NCBI GenBank assembly: GCA_003864495.1
Contig: ML133383.1
Span: forward strand, 3,121,560-3,185,559
From: Nemopilema nomurai
Taxonomy: Eukaryota > Cnidaria > Scyphozoa > Rhizostomeae > Rhizostomatidae
Direction of reading: 5' to 3'
DNA: 64,000 nucleotides
The notes under the pieces: generated by a model
Told to the model about the DNA's origin: nothing
Seen by the model: only the letters and a program-made list of their open reading frames with translations
Database searches by the model: none
Program-made: the position numbers and the translations under genes
Shown: piece by piece, positions 50,195-63,898 of the stretch
How positions within the stretch are numbered: position 1 is the stretch's first letter
How the letters are laid out: each line of letters begins with the position of its first letter

Positions 50195-51567
50195 ACATGG
50201 TGGTCGTTATGTGCTAGTCCAAAATCTATTGATTCAAAATCACAGGCAATGTTTTGAAATCGAAAACAATATTTCTAAATTGCAAGATATATTTCACCAT
50301 CCAGGTATTTATTTTCAAATCGTAATGTATGTTCCTAAAGTACTTTATAATATCAGCATATATTATGAAATCGTAGTATTGAAATGAAAATCCTGAACTA
50401 TATTTGAAAATCTCAATACATATATATATTTAATCTCAATATTGAAATAAAATCCTGAGATGATAATCACAATCTCGATGTTTGTTTTGAAATCGTAATC
50501 CAGGTTTTAAAATCCCGAGTGTTCCTGTACTTCAACTGTTTGGACACATCAACTGTTATTTGCATCATGTTTTGCTTCAATTGCGGTCATAATACAACAG
50601 ATTAAAATTTTTGTACAGTAAGTGGGACACGGTACAGAGAGTCTGATTTTACAGCAAATTCAAGCATTACTTTCAGAAAGGTTTCTGATATGGAACAATA
50701 ACCTGGCACGACGCCACTGGGGGCTAAATCCCCCCCCCCCCCCCCCCACTTTTCATAGATCAAATATTTTTACTGTTCTTTCTACTGCTCTAATTTCTTG
50801 CAACATAGTATGAAATAAAAGAGAACGAAGTGTCTGATTGATATTCTGTTTGATTTTAATTTACTAAATTTAATTTTATTTGCTCTATTTACTAACCTGT
50901 TGCGGTATATTTCTATAATTTGTTTTTGCATCAATTTAGTAAGTAACTGTCATTGCAATGTCATTTTTTATGTGTAATCATGGCCTACTGAAAAAATATG
51001 TTATCAGAACCAATGGTAACTGCTCCCTTGTCACAACGTCTTTGACCAGATCTTTAGCATGATTCCTCCACTCCTAAAATCTTTCTAAAAATGTTTAATC
51101 AATCAGAATCGTCCAAATGTCTATTCTGAGTGGTAAAGTATTTATTTTTGAAGTCTTTTTGTCCTGGAGATGTTTAGCCACTATAGAAGGCTCAATTTCA
51201 AAGATTTTTTGCGTCGGACCCAACCATGGTACGATGTCTTTTGTCATTAAACTTGATTCTAAGCTCAGTTTCGTGGCGCCGTCTCGGATGATTGTATGTC
51301 TTCAGCGATAACAACAAATTTTAGGATTTTGATCTTTATTTCGCGATTTGATAATTTTGGGTCTTCCAAAAATATGACGCTGTACTGAGTATCTTTCAAG
51401 GTTTTTCAGGCAAATTCTGTGAAGCTGCAAATATACTTTGAGGTTTGAAAATCATTCTTGGGATTTGGAAATATGATTAGAGGTTTTGTAAATGCTTTTT
51501 TGTGATTTTAAAACATTTTCTGTGATTTTGAAGTAGATTTTAGGCTGGCCCTATCGACTACCATACC
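50195..51567. mobile_element. Element with inverted arms of degenerate short repeats
   Basis: The left arm (about 50195-50520) and the right arm (about 51310-51567) are the same sequence in opposite orientation. The outer ends read CATGGTGGTCGTTATG on the left and TATGGTAGTCGATAGG on the right, the latter after reverse complementing. Each arm is an array of degenerate units of roughly 25 nt built on TTTTGAAATCNNAAT. The centre has a C-run and no credible ORF. Confidence 0.6.
50731..50747. repeat. Poly-C tract
   Basis: A run of about 17 C following CGCCACTGGGGGCTAAAT, again reminiscent of MITE-end G/C runs seen elsewhere in the window. Confidence 0.8.
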
Positions 51568-53280
51568 AAAATGACTTCATATCGCAGCAAAATTACGCAG
51601 AGACTCATTTTTTCTGGTGGTAGAAATCTCAATATGGTAATTTTTAGCATATATTATGCAAAATCAGTTGCAAAAAATGAGTAACATAGCCTAAACGAAC
51701 ACAAACACCAAACAACTAACGTGGCAATCCAAAGAATTCGTTTTTGAAAGTAAATGTCCAAGTTGTTGCAAATTCTAAAATTTTATGAAAATGATTTTAA
51801 ATCACAGCTCTGGTCTAATTAATGGCCTAACGCACCTGAAATCTCATTTAATAACTGTAGCTCTGTACCCCACGCAGTTGGAAAGGTTTTGCAAGATTTG
51901 TGGCTTCCTAATTATATTCAGGCCTTTAAACAGCCATAATGTTACGCTTCAATATTTGCAAAGAATAAGAGCTATAAATGTTTCACCAAATGACAAGTAA
52001 CTTTGAGAAACATTGGACATTGAGAAAGAATTATTCGTGACTTATATAAACTGGAGATAGCTCTTATTAAATCGTTTTTTCAAAACCCTGCTTAAATATG
52101 GTAAGCAAAGATTGGATGCAAGTCGACGTTTCTAGAACTCATCCTTTGTTACACTAATTTGGAGGCCCAACAGATCTCCTCTAGCATGTCTCCTGGTTTA
52201 CCAAAGAGCTATTTCAGCCCTTTTGTGGAGACATCTTGACAATGAAGACCACAAAACTTCTTTAAAATTAAATTGAGAAGATATCTCTAAACCTTGGTTT
52301 GAAGGACCGCAATCTTGTTAACCTGAAAGCAGCAAGGTTTGTTCTTTGTGTTCTGCGTTGTAAGTCAATTCAGCTATATCATTTATTAGTTAGTCTGCTA
52401 GGAAATCTTCCTGTCGACAAAAAGCTATAGGAAGCTATGACACTATAGGTCTTGGTGATGTTTTTCGCCTGGTCGGATAATTCTTCTACTAATTTCTTCT
52501 ACTTATTACTACTATACCTATCTTCCAGTGGAATATAGCTTGATTAGTATGTTGCAAAAACCAAAACCAATAACTAACATGTCCCGAAAAAGTTTGATAA
52601 GATTTTCTACTGCTTTTTTATCAAAGTAAGAAAAGATGAGGCTTTCAAATAATTTGAAGCAATTTCCAGGGAAGGTAAACTTTGCTCAGCTTGGACCTAA
52701 TTGTGTATAGTGGTCAACGATGATTCCACTACCAATTATAACATACCTGAGACGGTGAGATAATGAAGGATGGTTTATTTGCTCACCTTTGCAGGTCATA
52801 TTTTAGTAGATATACGTTATGGCTAAAGACAACTCTCAGTTGAAAACCCCTAAAATGTGACACCGGTTTAAAATGATGATGTAACTGTTAATTTTGTTGC
52901 GTTTTGAAGAACAAGGGATAACACTCTTCTCTCCATAAGCGTACGGCGGAATTTTTACAGGGGGCGGTAGGATTTTTGCCCGAGTACAGAGGCATGCATA
53001 TATGAGCCTGTTGGTGATAAGGAACATTTTGAAAAGAAATCACTATCTTGGACTAATCTCCTCGAACAATGTTCAACCAAATTGCCTAAAGTAAGTCCCA
53101 TTACTTTCCTGTGTCATTTCTGCCCGACTATTGGCGGATAATTTTTGAAAATTTGCCCGACTGACATGGTTTTCGAAAGCTGCCTCTGTCTCAATATGTC
53201 AGCGCTTGCCTCTTTTCCATGACCAATTCACTTCAACTGGAAGAGCGTAAGGCAAGCATCGTTTCTCTTTAGAAAACAAC

Positions 53281-56200
53281 ATGGCGGTTTCAAAAAGTGC
53301 CAATACTTATAATCGACAAAACTGGGAAGAGTCGGTAAGTTTTCGACGTATCATACTGTTAAATTAAGGTAAAGCTACCTCTTTTTTCAACAATTGAAGG
53401 CTTATATTGAACGTTTGAGCCTTTTTTGACGATGGTACAGGGCCGGCGAAGAAAAGTATTTTTCAAGGCCATGTAGAAAAGAAGTAGAAAGAAGATCATA
53501 ATATTCACATTTTAGCCCTCCAACGCTCTAATACAAATTGCCAGCCCTGTGTTAATGGGAAGAAAAGTACAAATTATACAGTGTCGTGCGATTGACTAAA
53601 ATAATTTAATTTCAAAGATTAAACACCGTGGAATCTCAAACACTGTCATTTGAAGAGGATAGTACCAAATTTTTGAATGATTTCTGTTTATTGAAATATG
53701 CTTCCTGGCGATGAGTTTGACAAAATACACGCGTGGATAAACATTTAGCACTAAAATTAAGTGCATATAAACTTGATTATATCTTGTTAGAAAATAACAG
53801 GATCACAAGATGCATCATACATTTTTGCCAATTTCAAACCCAAATAATGACATAAGCATCCTTATAAGCTTTCACAGTTTACCCTGGGTGGGAGCTTTCA
53901 CAAATTCCCATTTATGGAAATTATCAATTCATGTTCACAAGAAAACCTGTATACATGAAATCATCCTGGAGAATGTTTGCTGAAAATTTATTCTGGGGTC
54001 ACAATATAGTGATCTGAAGTATGAAATAAATTAAGCTTTGTTAACAGCCACACTAATTTTAAATCAAGAGCTCATATCTCCATTATTGTTGTGTTACATT
54101 GCATGTGTGCATCAACAAGTTGGTGTAGCCATTTTCCTTTCTACCCTGTTGGCTTGTTAAAAATTGCTTATCAGAAAGTGTCCAAACTATTTCATGTTCT
54201 GATAATAAGCACCATCAATATCTTGAAAACATGCTAGCACTGGGCCTTATGCCCCTACTTCAAAAGCCCGCTTTGTTGTTCAAATGATTGGGTAATCCAA
54301 TCCTCTTTTTTGGTACCCTTTTGCAAGCCCACAAGGCCAACATATTACATTTATTTGATTTGTGGAGTAAAAATAAACTGCTAGTTTAAGTTGACTAGAA
54401 TTCTGCCACTTAAATGAGCAACCCTTGAAAGACAGTATATTTTCTAAACATCCAAAGCCCCGATTCAGTTATTTCTTAGTTCATTGCATGTTTTTGTGGA
54501 TCATCACCTTGGTGGAGATAATTAATTACTCAAGATCAAAACTTTTACAAACCTAACTTTGCATGCTTTTCCCTTCTTATCGACACCAACAAAATTGTTT
54601 GATATGTTGCTTTGTGTAACTGTTTGATATGTTTATTATGACTAAATTTGTTATCAGTTTATAAAAACATCCAACACAATTGTATAAAAACAGAGTAAAA
54701 AAAAATTATAACAGAAGGATATTTGAATGTCAAGCTGACTAATTTTGGGTAATAGGCTTTAGAAACCTGACCACAGCTTTAGTTTCACCAATGGTTAGTA
54801 TCGCAGCAATTATCATGTACCGTTAAAGTTGAAACACTTACCATTTATTTTAAGTAGGCTCTGCACTTCCAACTTAGGACTGGTGGTTTAATGAACAGTT
54901 TGATGGAGCCATTGTGAAAATATTGAATGATATTGGTGAAAATGATACACACAAAATTATATTGGAAGTTTCCCTGTTTGAATTAAATATTTTCTCAAAA
55001 GCATATACACTTTGAAGCACCCGGCAAATTTGGGAATCTGCCTCCTTCTTAACTTCAGGATTTCACTTCATCCAAATTTCTAAGAGGCTCACTGCCATGT
55101 AGCATGTGTAATGCCTTCATAATTGTTGTAGTATTGTCTACTTTCTGACAGTTTCTCATGCTGTATTCAATTTGTTCCCAAGCTGAGATGGTTATAATAT
55201 CTCTAAAACAACAAAAAACAGAATAGTTGTTTCACAAAGCTATCTTTGGCTCTGCCTTTGTCAAAATAGAAAATGCCAACAGATAGGGATAAAAGATGTT
55301 TTCTCTTTTCAACTCTAGACGCTCTTTTGGGTTTTGTGCGAAAATTGTTGATTGGCAAATGCAATAAGTCATAATCTGCACCATTCATCTTATCACATTG
55401 CTCTGAGTCAACCTATAGAATTCTGCTAACCTCTTGGCTATTATCTGCAGTTTAGTCTCTAGAAGTATTGGATGAGAAGTACATAAGTCTCAGATATACC
55501 ACACATCCAAGTTTGATATCTCCAATCCGATTAAACTTGAAATAGCAGTTAAGCATTTTGTCCCTTTCTTTAAAATAACCACAAGTAGAGTCAAAACAAG
55601 AGTTTCAAAGTATGTCAAGCTTGTAAAATTTATCTAGTAAGCTGAGAGAATTCAAATTGAAATGTGGAAATTCATTGACAGGCCTCATTGAAAGCTGTGA
55701 CAGGATTATTTGATTGAATGGTTGTGAGCCACTTACTTCTTGCTATAGCCATAGCTGACTAGAATACTCACATTTGTTAAAGTGAAATGTGTCAAAACCT
55801 ATTTAGAGGTATATTTGTTATATTTTGCAACTTTTATGCTAAGGTAACTTCCTCAGATAAGCTTAGTGGCTGGGTATTATGGCTAAGGTATTACATAACG
55901 GTCCATTGCTTCTTAGATTACATTGTTATTTGATTCATATATGCAACTTTTTTTCAGGAATTTCCAATTCTTTGTCAAACATGTCTTGGGGATAATCCAT
56001 ACATTCGAATGGTAAGTATTTTATAGCTCTCAGCTTTACCATAGGCATTTTTTATTTTTTCAGCAGATATTTTGCTTTTTATTGATGTTCCTTAAAGAGA
56101 TAATGTTTGTCTAAGAGTAGGGTTTTTTATGAAAAACCTTATTCTAGACATAGGTCTCCTATGATGATATATTAGTGTTAATCTTAGATACTTTATGAAG

Positions 56201-59200
56201 GACCTCTATTTTAGCAACTAAGTACATACATTAATAAAATCTTGAACATGTTATTTTATAGGATGCAGGAGAAATTCAATAATGTTGTCAATTATAAAAT
56301 ATAGCTTTTATTGGCAAGTTGTTTGTTGTTGTTCAGTTGGTCTTTCTAAATGCTGTTTGAGTGTTTGTACACAATCTAGCTTTTACATTTTAGCTGAAGG
56401 AAAAGTATGGAAAAGAGTGCAAGGTCAGAATTTATGCAGTATTAACAGTTGATTCGTAATTTTTTTCTGCTCAATTGATTTTTTTGTTTAACCTTTTTGC
56501 TTTCAATTATGTGCTTTTATATAATTTTGTAAAGTGAATTTTGAAAATATAGACAGATTTAAGCTGAATTAAATTTTTATCCAGTTATCATAGTTGGCAG
56601 TTAGAAAAAGTAGTATTTCAAGTGTATGACATTATGTGCTTTTATATAATTTTGTAAAGTGAATTTTGAAAATATAGACAGATTTAAGCTGAATTAAATT
56701 TTTATCCAGTTATCATAGTTGGCAGTTAGAAAAGGTAGTATTTCAAGTGTATGACATTTGCCAAGCAATCAGTTGATCATTGAACATTATTTGCTTCTTT
56801 TTTAGATATGTCAAAGACCTTTTACAGTGTTTAAATGGTGTCCTGGTGCACGGATGAGATATAAGAAAACAGAAATCTGCCAAACATGTTCAAAGATAAA
56901 GAATGTCTGCCAAACATGTCTTCTGGATTTGGAATATGGTATGCGCTGTCTATATCTGTTTGTATACAGTGATGCATTATCTGAAGAAAGCTCACTCTTA
57001 GAGGATGAAACATAATTTTCATTTTTATTTCTCTTTGTATAGTGATTTTCAATTGTGATTTTCAATATAGGGTAACTTTTACTGCTCTACAAGAAATCCA
57101 GACACTGACTTCAATGTACATGAATATATATGAAGTCTGTGTTTTGGTGTGCTCTTTGTACAGTGCACAAGATATGTGCCAGCAGTGCATAAGAAGAAGA
57201 AGAAGAGCAATTAAAGATTTCTATAAAGTAGATTGAAATCTCTGTTCAATACAAAAGATGTAGAAGATTTACAACATTTATCCTGTCTCTTCTTTTTTTT
57301 CTCAATTTATACACTCATGAATTTAATTGAGGTTTTGCCAACTAGTTGCAATTAGCAGAAATTTGACCCGTTTCAGTGATTACAATTTTGAGGCTGTCAA
57401 TCTTTTCTCTCATGATGAGCTGTTTTCTAGGTTTGCCTGTTCAAGTGAGAGACACTGCGTTAGCCATCAAAGATGAAATGCCAAAGTCTGATGTAAACAA
57501 AGAATACTATACACAGAATATTGATAAAGAGGTAAGTTTTTCTTTCATTCTTTTGCATGATTTCAATTTTGAAGTCAAGACCAAGCACTTTCCTTTGGCA
57601 AAACAAGGGGTCTGTTGATGAAAGTAAAAGGGGCTCTTTTGCTATTGAAAAGGGGCTGAGCTACGTTTTGTTCTACCGTTTTGGGAAAGAAGCACCTAAT
57701 TAGCATTGAAGTACAGGAACTGGCTGTAATATGATGCCAGCTTTAGACTTTGAACTGACCAATAGGTTAAGTTATTTGGTAACTACATCAGCAAACAGAG
57801 ATTGTGGTCTATTAAAGCTATTGCCAACTTTTTATTAATTGAGAATTATTACTTGTGGCAAATTCAGATTTATCTCAAATTTTATTTGGATTAACTGGAT
57901 ACATCAGTGCTTGACTGATAAAGAGTATTTAACAACTGAATCAGATTTTGATCTCTTTGCTTCTGGTCCTGTCTGTTTCTGGGATTCTGAATGGATGGAA
58001 TGTGTACTTTTATCATTTAATGTGTTGTAAAGATGCTTAGAAGCTGTCAAAACTATACCCAGAGCACAGAGTCAGGTCTCTTTTAAAACTTCTAAATTGA
58101 CAAAATTAGGAAGTTTTCAGATGAGAAATCTCTTAAAAGGTTTGTCTTGGATGCTGAAAAGCATAGACCTTTTTCCTATTACTCTAAGTTCCAAACCCTG
58201 TTCTTGTTGTTTGTACGTGAAATTATATCAAATTTCACCCAAAACTAATTTCTTTGTTTAGCTTGCTAATACAGACGGCACCAACGCAGGGGGAACGGTT
58301 GGCAAGTCTCAGGCTGCGAGTGACCTCCTTATGAAACTGGCTAGGACCACACCCTATTACAAACGGAATAGGCCGCATATCTGCTCATTCTGGGTGAAGG
58401 GTGAATGCAAACGAGGCGAAGAGTGTCCGTTTAGGTACAGGCTACCGTTCTTTGCTTGTTTTTCTTAATCCTTTTTCCTGTAGTACCGCTCTCTGAATCA
58501 GGCCCTGTGAGAGTACCAATTTATTTATAGTTCTGTTGTCAACAAGGCAGAGAGCCTTTGGGTTATCTACCTATGTTGCCATAATTTCACTTCACATTTA
58601 AGAAGTGTTTCATCTTGATTGATTTTGATTTCTTTATTTTATTTCTATAAATTATACATAAGAAACATATTTTTGAGAATCTGTAGTCCTGCTTGGGATG
58701 AACTGCATTGAATCCATCTCTCATCCTCTCTTTACTTGGCTTTAGGCACGAAATGCCCACAGACCCAAACGATCCCCTGGCCAGTCAGAATATCAAGGAC
58801 CGGTTCTACGGCTCAAGTGACCCTGTTGCTGACAAGCTGCTGAAACGGGCCGCCACCATGCCGAAGCTGGAGCCGCCGTCCGACAGAACCGTCATGACCC
58901 TCTACATCGGGGGGCTGGACGGCCGCGTCACGGAACAGGATTTGAGGTAAGCAGTCATTGCGCGGCTGAGGAGCTGGCTCAAGCCGGCCAGTTCGGGCTA
59001 TAGCCGCCACCTTTTGTACTGCAAATCGCTTTTTAATGGAGCGTAGAAAGAAGTAGAAAGGAGCTTATAAGGAAAAGGAAGATAATGATCTTTAAATTTT
59101 TGGGTGGTTTGTTAAAGAGTCCCCAGAATGACACCTTTTTAAAGTGTTCCTTGCCGCCATTGATGGTGTTAAGAAACACTTTCAAACTAAACTCTTTCAC

Positions 59201-60712
59201 TTTCACATCCCCCACCCCAATTCTCAAATACAGATCATATTTTCATTCCATGTTTTCCACGTTAAATTTCGGTTTGGGAAGCCGACTTGACAGACAGGCT
59301 GCGAAGGCGGTTTTTGATTTCTTGAATTGCGTGAGCATTCCTCACATATATAGCTGATGGAGCCACATTAATCCCATTGTGGATTCTGGTTACTGCTTGA
59401 TATCCAGTTTAACCCTGATAGCATTGAAACAGTCCCATAGAAATTCTGTCCCCTCATGCCTTTAGGCATCCTATCTCAGTCTGCTGAAATCTTCGATTCG
59501 TTTGTGCTAACCTTGCAGAACATTCAACTGTGGTGTAGGAATTTTCGTTTTTTTAAAAATCATCTTTACTTCCATAAAGCTTTTGCACTTTCATGGAACT
59601 TAATAACCTGTTATTAAAGTCACTCAAGTATCGAGTCTATTTTATGTAAAAAATATCAAGATTTCACGAGCAACGTTTCCTTTTAGAGATCATTTCTACC
59701 AGTTTGGGGAAATAAGACAAGTAACCATGGTAGCTAGGCAGAATTGCGCCTTCGTAACGTTCACGTCGAGGCCGGCCGCAGAGACAGCTGCTGAGCGGTC
59801 TTATAACAAGCTGATTGTGAAAGGCAGACGACTGAAAATATTGTGGGGAAAGTCACAGGCAGATAAGCCAAAAACCGGAAAAGACGGTGGTTTGCATTTA
59901 ACCCCCGTTCCAGGACTGCCGGGAGGTGAGTTTAGTTGAGTCCACGTCGAAGTTACTTTGTTGATGGGATGTCGTCCTTTATTACTGGCCGACAAATTAT
60001 CGATTTGCAACCATGATCGCATTAGAGATTGTCTGAGTTGACAGCTTTTTGAGTCTATGCAACTGTTCACGAAAAAAATAAATCGGTTTAGCCTTAAATC
60101 TTTCCAACATCTAATTTAAAGCATGTCGTTACACATTTTTGCGGAATAGATTTTGCCCTACTTTTTTGGCTCAAGTTACTCTGTAGTATGTTGTACTTTG
60201 TCCCCTGTGTACCGTCCTCTGGCTTTGAAAAGAAGCTGGTTCACAACAGAAGGCATTCAATACTCACTTCATTAAACGTCTTTTTTCCAGCTCTCCCTAC
60301 CCCGCCGGTGGAGTTTACCAAAGAGAGTCAAAGTGACGGTGGCAGAGCAAATAACTCTGAAGCCGGCGATCAAATTGACTCGGGAACAGTGCCTTCGTCA
60401 AGTCAAAGCATCCCTATGCCGCCAACATTACCCCCAATGCCTCCCCCGCCAAGACTCCCTATGCTCCCATTCCCCCCTCAACAAGGTGGTCCTTCCTCAA
60501 GAATCCCACCACCAAGGATACCTCCACCACCCCCGCGGGGCCTTCCTCCAAACATGCCTCCTCGATTTTTCCATCACCCCATGGGTTTACCTCCTAGAGG
60601 GGCACCCCCAGGCCCCCCTCCTCACATGCCTCCGAGACCACCTGGCCCTCCACGAGGAATCCACTACCCTTCACAGGATCCGATGCGAATGGGTGCAGGA
60701 GCCGAGAGCTAG
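53281..60712 (+). CDS. RBM22: Pre-mRNA splicing factor RBM22 (9 exons, 468 aa)
   Basis: RBM22 (yeast Cwc2) binds U6 snRNA and the pre-mRNA at the catalytic core of the spliceosome. Exons are 53281-53334, 55958-56011, 56394-56423, 56806-56938, 57431-57531, 58262-58434, 58746-58946, 59687-59925 and 60291-60712, all in phase. The N-terminus carries paired CxxC zinc ligands (LCQTC, CKIC, ICQTC, CQTC). A CCCH zinc finger follows at 165-183 (C165-x7-C173-x5-C179-x3-H183). An RRM is at about 231-306 with RNP2 LYIGGL (234-239) and RNP1 NCAFVTFT. The C-terminal exon is long, Pro/Met/Arg-rich (many PPP and MPP runs), likely disordered, and makes the protein longer than human RBM22 (420 aa). An overlapping 130-codon ORF in another frame of that exon is a shadow. 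Confidence 0.97.
56506..56757. repeat. 125-bp tandem duplication in an RBM22 intron
   Basis: Two nearly identical copies (one A-to-G change seen, GAAAAAG versus GAAAAGG) of a unit starting ATTATGTGCTTTTATATAAT. The array ends about 50 bp before the acceptor of the exon at 56806. Confidence 0.95.
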
Positions 60713-61140
60713 TTGCTATGGGTGATGACAAATATTCCGACAGCAACAACAACAACTTGAATTGACAAGTTGCTCATGGCACCGCCAACTATTCAGAAAG
60801 AAACAAGAACTCATTTGGACTTTCCTCTGCTTTTCTTCTGTATAAGAATTTTCGAAAAAAACACTTTATGTGCAATATGCCCTGTAGTATTTGTCAACTG
60901 TACCACAACGAATGCTTTGTATTGATACGTTTTTTGCAGCAATTGTACATGGTATGGTATCTGCGTTTCCTTATAAAGTGTGGAGTTATTGAATAAGGAA
61001 GGCATTATCTGCAAGTTCTCTCAGAGCAATGCATATTTTAAAAAGCTTTCTTTCTTGAATGATGGTTTGTTTTCAAATAGGCGAGATACTCAGAAATCGG
61101 CATGACCATTTTTGACCTCTAAAGAGGGATTTGCCATATT

Positions 61141-61146
61141 AATAAA
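61141..61146 (+). promoter_or_regulatory. Poly(A) signal AATAAA of RBM22
   Basis: The first canonical hexamer found after the RBM22 stop, about 430 nt downstream. Confidence 0.45.
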
Positions 61147-62540
61147 TGAAATAATTTTCTAATCCTGATAAAGTTTCTTTTACGATAGACTCGTTTTATT
61201 TCATCTCTGTTCATAATATTAGGCCAATTTGAAATAAGGGGAGGTGCAAACTAGTATATTGAACAGCTAGAATATTGATGGTATTGTTTTGGGTAATGAC
61301 TTGCTATAAATGAATCTGTCTTAATTGGATAGTGTGGTTCTTACTGATCCTTATGATGAACTAGCGAGAAATTTTAGATCGAAGCAAAAGGCTCCTTTTT
61401 TGGTTGCTAGTTTGGTTTCTCTGCTAAGTCTATTAACCGCTGAAATCGATATCACCCAACCTTTTCTTCAGATATTTAAATTCTATTTGCAGGTCAAATT
61501 GTTTGCAAAAGTGTTGTTGTCTTTATCAGGGCCTGTGATCACAGACTATTGAAAATGCCTCCAAGGTCTTCCTTATTGAGTTTTCGATATTGGTTACCTT
61601 GCAAAATACGTTTATCGTGTTGGAGGAATGTTTGTCAAGCCTATAATCTTGTTTTGATCTTTCATCCTAATTCGCCTTTTAAACTGGCTGGTTTTCAGTC
61701 ACTTCGTGGTTGATATTGTTACCTTGTTATGGTAATCAGCTCTTTACCTTAAAATTAGAACACTGATTATCTATAAAGGAAAACATTGGGTCTCTTTAAA
61801 AAAATACACTGATTTCCTATCAGGCAGAACACTATTCTACATCAGGGAATACCCTAATAGGGAAATCTAGTCTACTGCACTTCGTCAACCGTTTCTCCTA
61901 AGCTTTCATTTTCCATTAGTGTCTAGCAGAAATATTCATTTGGTTTCTGACATTTCGTTTGACTTTAACGCGATTTATTTTACACGTTTTTCGATTGACT
62001 GAACATAAATCAAAGTTTTGACTGCTTATTTTCTTCAAGATCTGGTTGAGGATTGAATCTTTGCGAATTATCCAGGTGGATAGGTTCTTGTTACACTATC
62101 ATACGTGGCGAATTGACTTAATGAGCAATCAGGCAGCGATACTCTATCAAATACAACTCCACTGTGATTTATTTTTTCTTTCCATGCTACAAGCATTTCA
62201 AATAGAACTTATGTTTCGAGGATAGTTCAATGTGTTTCAAAGATAGTTCAATTTTCTTTTTCAGAGGTATAATCAAGATAGGATGGTCACATTGACTTTC
62301 CACATGGCAGCATTTTTTGTCAGTGCTTGCTGATAACACAAGCAACTAAAAGTTATTATGAAAATTCTTCTCATGGACATTTTTGGCATAAAGTATTTGC
62401 TTAGCCTAACACTTGATCAGCTATATTTATTCCCTTTACGAATCATTGATATCCCTGTTTTTATCAAATCTCCCTTTTTCGATGAAAAAAATCTAAAATC
62501 CCCAGGTTTTGAAAACTTTCGGTTGACAAGTTTGAAAATG

Positions 62541-62690
62541 CAGGGCTTCCGACGAAGGGGGGGAGGGTTTGGGGGGGCCATGGCCCCCGCACTTTTTTGT
62601 AAAACAATGGGGCTTTTCTAAATATCTTTTGTTATGATTGTTAAAATCTTCCTTGGCCCCTCCACTTTCCAACCTGCGTCGGAGCCCTTG
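62541..62690 (+). mobile_element. 150-bp GC-ended MITE
   Basis: Terminal inverted repeats CAGGGCTTCCGACG and CAAGGGCTCCGACG (right end reverse complemented) flank a 150-bp unit with a G-run, the palindrome GGCCATGGCC and an AT-rich centre. A second, inverted and degraded copy lies at 49823. No clear target duplication was identified. Confidence 0.75.
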
Positions 62691-62868
62691 AAATGAGGAA
62701 TGTCATTCAGTATCCACTATTCGTTTTTGAAGGCATTGTGCTCATTTGAGATATACGCTGTAGATAACCACACAGGGAAGCTCCAACGTCGGCAAGACGA
62801 TCACGCCACATTGCGGTTCACAGTTGATCGGAACACGCCCGGACACGAATTTATGCACCGATTGTCAT

Positions 62869-63512
62869 CAGCGGCGGCTCCAGCCCGTGAAAAGTGGGGG
62901 AACAAGGGGGTCTGGGGCGTGGCCCCTGGAAAATTTTTGGGCCACGCCCCTTTTCTGTGGTATTAATCAGTTTTACAAAATAATATACGTATATTAACTA
63001 TTATTCAAACCAACTGTAAGTATAGAGCTTACTATTATTTTTATTCTTCCCCACGAGAAGCTTTCTCTCTTGTAGGAAACACCCTTGCTTCCTAAGAAAT
63101 GTAATTTAATTTATGGTTGGCAATGAACGTTATTGCATAAAACTTGATTTCAAAGTTTTGAAATTAGACATTTTACGTGTGTAAAAATCGTGATAAAACA
63201 TACAATTAAGTGCTAATAGTAAAATTTTCAAGCGCTACACTGTCATAAAATCTAAACGAGCTTTTAAAGTTACAAATAGTTAAAGAAAGTTTTTAAGGGG
63301 ATACCAAGTTCTAATGAATAGACCAGGTTTTTTGCTGTCTAATATCATGGACTACAAAATCAGCTTGAAAAGGGGAGAAAAAGTTAATTTATCAACAGAG
63401 TCTGTAACGTACATAGTTTTCTCATCAGATTTGCAATAATCTCAAGGTCCAACTTTCTAAAAAAAGTAGGAGAGGGGACTAGTCCCCCCATTACCCCCTG
63501 GCTCCGCCACTG
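62869..63512. mobile_element. Non-autonomous hAT-like element with 8-bp target duplication
   Basis: 644 bp bounded by imperfect inverted repeats CAGCGGCGGCTCCAGC and CAGTGGCGGAGCCAGG (right end reverse complemented). Flanking octamers ATTGTCAT (62861-62868) and ATTGTAAT (63513-63520) match at 7 of 8 positions, the target-site size of hAT transposons. There is no transposase ORF. Confidence 0.8.
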
Positions 63513-63898
63513 ATTGTAATTGTTGGTGTGAGTATTTCAGTCACTTTTCAAGTCCGGAATACGGAATCTTTTGCTCGTAATATTCCGGCCTATCAACGAA
63601 TTGCTTTTTTAAGCCTAACGAGCATATCAAAAACTTAAAGAGAAAGATGATGAGAGTACATGCTTCGCACTTACAGAAAGAAAAATTTAACGCGTTTTGA
63701 CAGGCAACCTAGGCTTCAAATCTTGAAGTTTCTTGGGCCGCAGGTAAAAGTCAGTAAATTCAAGGGATTTTGGCAGTTCCAACGCACGCTCCTCCTAGTT
63801 TGTCTACTGACGTCACTCAAGCCTTCAATGGCTGCATTGAATTGAATGAAATAATTTATTGCTTAGGCCATAGTTAATGGCAGACGACAACAGCGGAA

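Larger units (their letters stand above)
47397..53280. other. Intergenic region between MAT and RBM22, repeat-rich
   Basis: About 5.9 kb without a supported exon. It contains the upstream promoter region of MAT exon 1a, an AT microsatellite near 47975-48010 and a hAT-like MITE copy at 49823. It also holds a large inverted-arm element at about 50195-51567 and, at its right end, the RBM22 promoter. Confidence 0.5.
60713..63898. other. RBM22 3' flank and repeat-rich intergenic region
   Basis: About 3.2 kb with no supported exon. It holds the RBM22 3' UTR, two MITE-like elements (62541-62690 and 62869-63512) and the presumed promoter of the APH-1 gene. Confidence 0.55.

Noticed and set aside
60333..60725. 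A 130-codon ORF overlapping the last RBM22 exon.
   Set aside because: An alternative frame of a proline-rich, low-complexity coding exon; it stays open because of composition.
62700..62966. An 88-codon ORF between two repeats.
   Set aside because: Its 3' half lies inside the hAT-like element and it has no protein motif.
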